Shown here piece by piece: positions 7,290 through 8,762 of a stretch of DNA of 8,762 nt. Source of the stretch: JBGPYM01 sp041493205 (GTDB lineage Bacteria > Bacteroidota > Ignavibacteria > UBA10030 > UBA6906); NCBI GenBank assembly GCA_041493205.1, contig JBGPYM010000127.1:1-8762 (forward strand), written 5' to 3'. A program made the translations under genes and the position numbers. The notes below the pieces were generated by a model. It saw only the letters and a list, made by a program, of their open reading frames with translations. It was not told the DNA's origin and ran no database searches. Every line of letters starts with the position of its first letter. Position 1 is the stretch's first letter.

Positions 7290-8762
7290 ATGAAGAACTA
7301 CTGGGAAGACAAAAAAGCACACGGAGTGAATGAACTCGAACTTCTGATGTACCGGTCCAACATACTGGGGGAGGATCCCTCGGTGACGAACTGGGCGGGG
7401 GGAAATACCTCGGCCAAAATCGTCGAAAAGGATTTCCGGGGGAAATCGGTGCGTGTGCTCCGCGTGAAGGGGAGCGGGACCGATCTGCGAACCATCACCC
7501 GCCCGGGATTCCCGGGCGTGGCGCTCGATCCGGTGCTGGAGCTCCGGAGCCGGGCGGCGATGAGCGATGAGGAAATGGTGGAGTACCTCGCACACTGCCT
7601 GGTGGACCTGAACGCCAAGCGTCCTTCGATCGATGCTCTGATCCACGCGTTCATCGACCATGTGCACATCGACCATATGCATCCGGACTCTGTGATCGCG
7701 CTCTGTACTGCCAAGAACGGCCCGCGCCTGATGAAGGAAATCTACGGCGACGGGGCAGCATGGCTTCCCTGGCTCCGTCCCGGTTTTCTCCTGGCGAAGC
7801 AGTGCGGCGAGCTGATCAATGGCAACAACAAGCTCCGGGCGGTCCTGCTGGGCAAGCACGGGCTCATCACGTGGGGCGCCACCGCAAAGGAGTCGTATGA
7901 GAGCACGATCAATGTCATCGGCGACGCGCAGGATTTCCTGACCCGCCGGCTGGCGGGCAAAAAGGTGTTCGGCGGCCAGAAGATGAAATCGCCGGCCGCT
8001 GAGCCGCGAAGAAAGTTTGCGTTGCAGAACCTTCCGGTGATCCGCGGGGCGGTGAGCGCGAGGATCCGTGCGGTCCTCACGTTCGACGATTCCCCGGAAG
8101 TGCTGGAGTTTGTCAACAGCAGGAAGCTGGAAGCCCTTGCCGGCAAAGGCGCCGCGTGCCCCGATCACCTTGTGAGCACGAAACTGTACCCACTCGTGGT
8201 CAAGGGTTTCTCCGTGTCGGATCCGTCGTCCTTCCCGAGGCATTTCGCATCCGCACTCGGCAAATACACGGAGATGTACAAACGTTATTTTGACGGGCAC
8301 AAGAAGAAGGGGGATGTGATGTACGATCCCTCGCCGCGCGTGATTCTGATCCCGGGCATGGGGATGATTACGACCGGGAAGGACAAAGCGGCCGCGGACA
8401 TCACGCGGGACATCTACCACCGGACCATTTCCGTTATCAGGAATGCCTCCACGGTCAGCACCTATGTATCCATGACCCCGCCGGAAGCCTTCAGCGTCGA
8501 GTACTGGCCGTTGGAACTCTACAAGCTCTCACTGGCGCCGCCGGAAAAATCGCTCTTCCGGCGTGTGGCGCTGGTGACGGGTGGTGCGAGCGGGATCGGC
8601 CGGGAAATCGCCCGGCGATTCGCCTCGGAGGGGTGCCACGTGGTGATCGCCGATATCAATGCCGCCGGCGCTGCGGAAGTTGCAGCGGAGATCGTCGCGA
8701 AGTACGGCGCGGGCCGGTCGATTGCATGCGGCATGGATGTGACCAGTGAAGAGCATGTGCAG
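7290..8762 (+). CDS. Bifunctional class II aldolase / short-chain dehydrogenase (rhamnulose-1-phosphate aldolase/lactaldehyde dehydrogenase type), 3' partial
   Basis: The frame is open from the ATG at 7290 to the right edge, giving 491 residues of a protein whose family is usually about 690-710 long, so roughly 200 are missing. Residues 1 to about 400 are a class II aldolase/adducin domain: G38-N39 in GGNTSAK binds phosphate, H129 and H131 in DHMHPD and H190 in GKHGL are likely metal ligands. From about residue 425 a Rossmann short-chain dehydrogenase domain begins: TGGASGIG at 430-437 binds the dinucleotide and D455 in IADIN suggests NAD rather than NADP. Relatives cleave L-rhamnulose 1-phosphate to dihydroxyacetone phosphate and L-lactaldehyde and then oxidise the lactaldehyde, in the cytoplasm. 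The dehydrogenase catalytic Tyr-Lys pair lies beyond the window. L-fuculose 1-phosphate or another deoxyketose phosphate is a possible alternative substrate. A well-spaced Shine-Dalgarno supports the start. Confidence 0.9.
   Translation, partial: MKNYWEDKKAHGVNELELLMYRSNILGEDPSVTNWAGGNTSAKIVEKDFRGKSVRVLRVKGSGTDLRTITRPGFPGVALDPVLELRSRAAMSDEEMVEYLAHCLVDLNAKRPSIDALIHAFIDHVHIDHMHPDSVIALCTAKNGPRLMKEIYGDGAAWLPWLRPGFLLAKQCGELINGNNKLRAVLLGKHGLITWGATAKESYESTINVIGDAQDFLTRRLAGKKVFGGQKMKSPAAEPRRKFALQNLPVIRGAVSARIRAVLTFDDSPEVLEFVNSRKLEALAGKGAACPDHLVSTKLYPLVVKGFSVSDPSSFPRHFASALGKYTEMYKRYFDGHKKKGDVMYDPSPRVILIPGMGMITTGKDKAAADITRDIYHRTISVIRNASTVSTYVSMTPPEAFSVEYWPLELYKLSLAPPEKSLFRRVALVTGGASGIGREIARRFASEGCHVVIADINAAGAAEVAAEIVAKYGAGRSIACGMDVTSEEHVQ

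Noticed and set aside
5652..8420. Minus-strand open frame of 922 codons spanning the symporter and the aldolase gene
   Set aside because: It lies opposite two well-supported genes that share one reading frame, so their GC-rich codon pattern keeps the antisense frame open. The translation is rich in Arg, His, Asp and Pro with no recognisable domain and would cross a real intergenic gap.

Overview
The window carries five co-directional genes on the + strand and almost no non-coding sequence. Both ends are cut: the first gene enters from upstream and the last runs off the right edge. The host is a GC-rich bacterium. Two things suggest the Bacteroidota/Ignavibacteriota side of the tree, without proving it: several genes lack a clear Shine-Dalgarno sequence, and the locus has a bifunctional aldolase/short-chain dehydrogenase with an SSS symporter beside it. 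This placement is an inference at low confidence. No RNA genes, mobile elements, CRISPR arrays or rho-independent terminators were seen, and no gap between genes exceeds 50 bases.

Layout. Positions 1-1734 hold the 3' part of a glycosidase of the six-hairpin (alpha/alpha)6-barrel type, similar to GH15. Positions 1734-4013 hold its complete tandem paralogue (759 aa, N-terminal twin-arginine signal). Positions 4010-5290 hold a class V PLP-dependent aminotransferase-fold enzyme of the isopenicillin-N-epimerase/cysteine-desulfurase type, with a Tat-like leader (RK in place of RR). These three genes overlap by 1 and 4 bases and are probably translationally coupled. After a 46-base gap comes a sodium:solute symporter (SSS) at 5337-7241. 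After a further 48 bases and a good Shine-Dalgarno, a fused class II aldolase/short-chain dehydrogenase begins at 7290; it resembles rhamnulose-1-phosphate aldolase/lactaldehyde dehydrogenase and is still open at 8762.

How the genes may work together (inference). The exported glycosidases would release a sugar, probably a deoxy sugar such as L-rhamnose, from a glycoside or polysaccharide. The symporter would bring it in. The bifunctional enzyme would cleave the phosphorylated ketose to dihydroxyacetone phosphate and lactaldehyde and oxidise the lactaldehyde. An isomerase and a kinase are needed between uptake and cleavage and are not in this window. The role of the apparently exported PLP enzyme is the least explained part. 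The two glycosidases differ at a position equivalent to a known sugar-binding arginine of glucoamylases, so they may act on different linkages or sugars.
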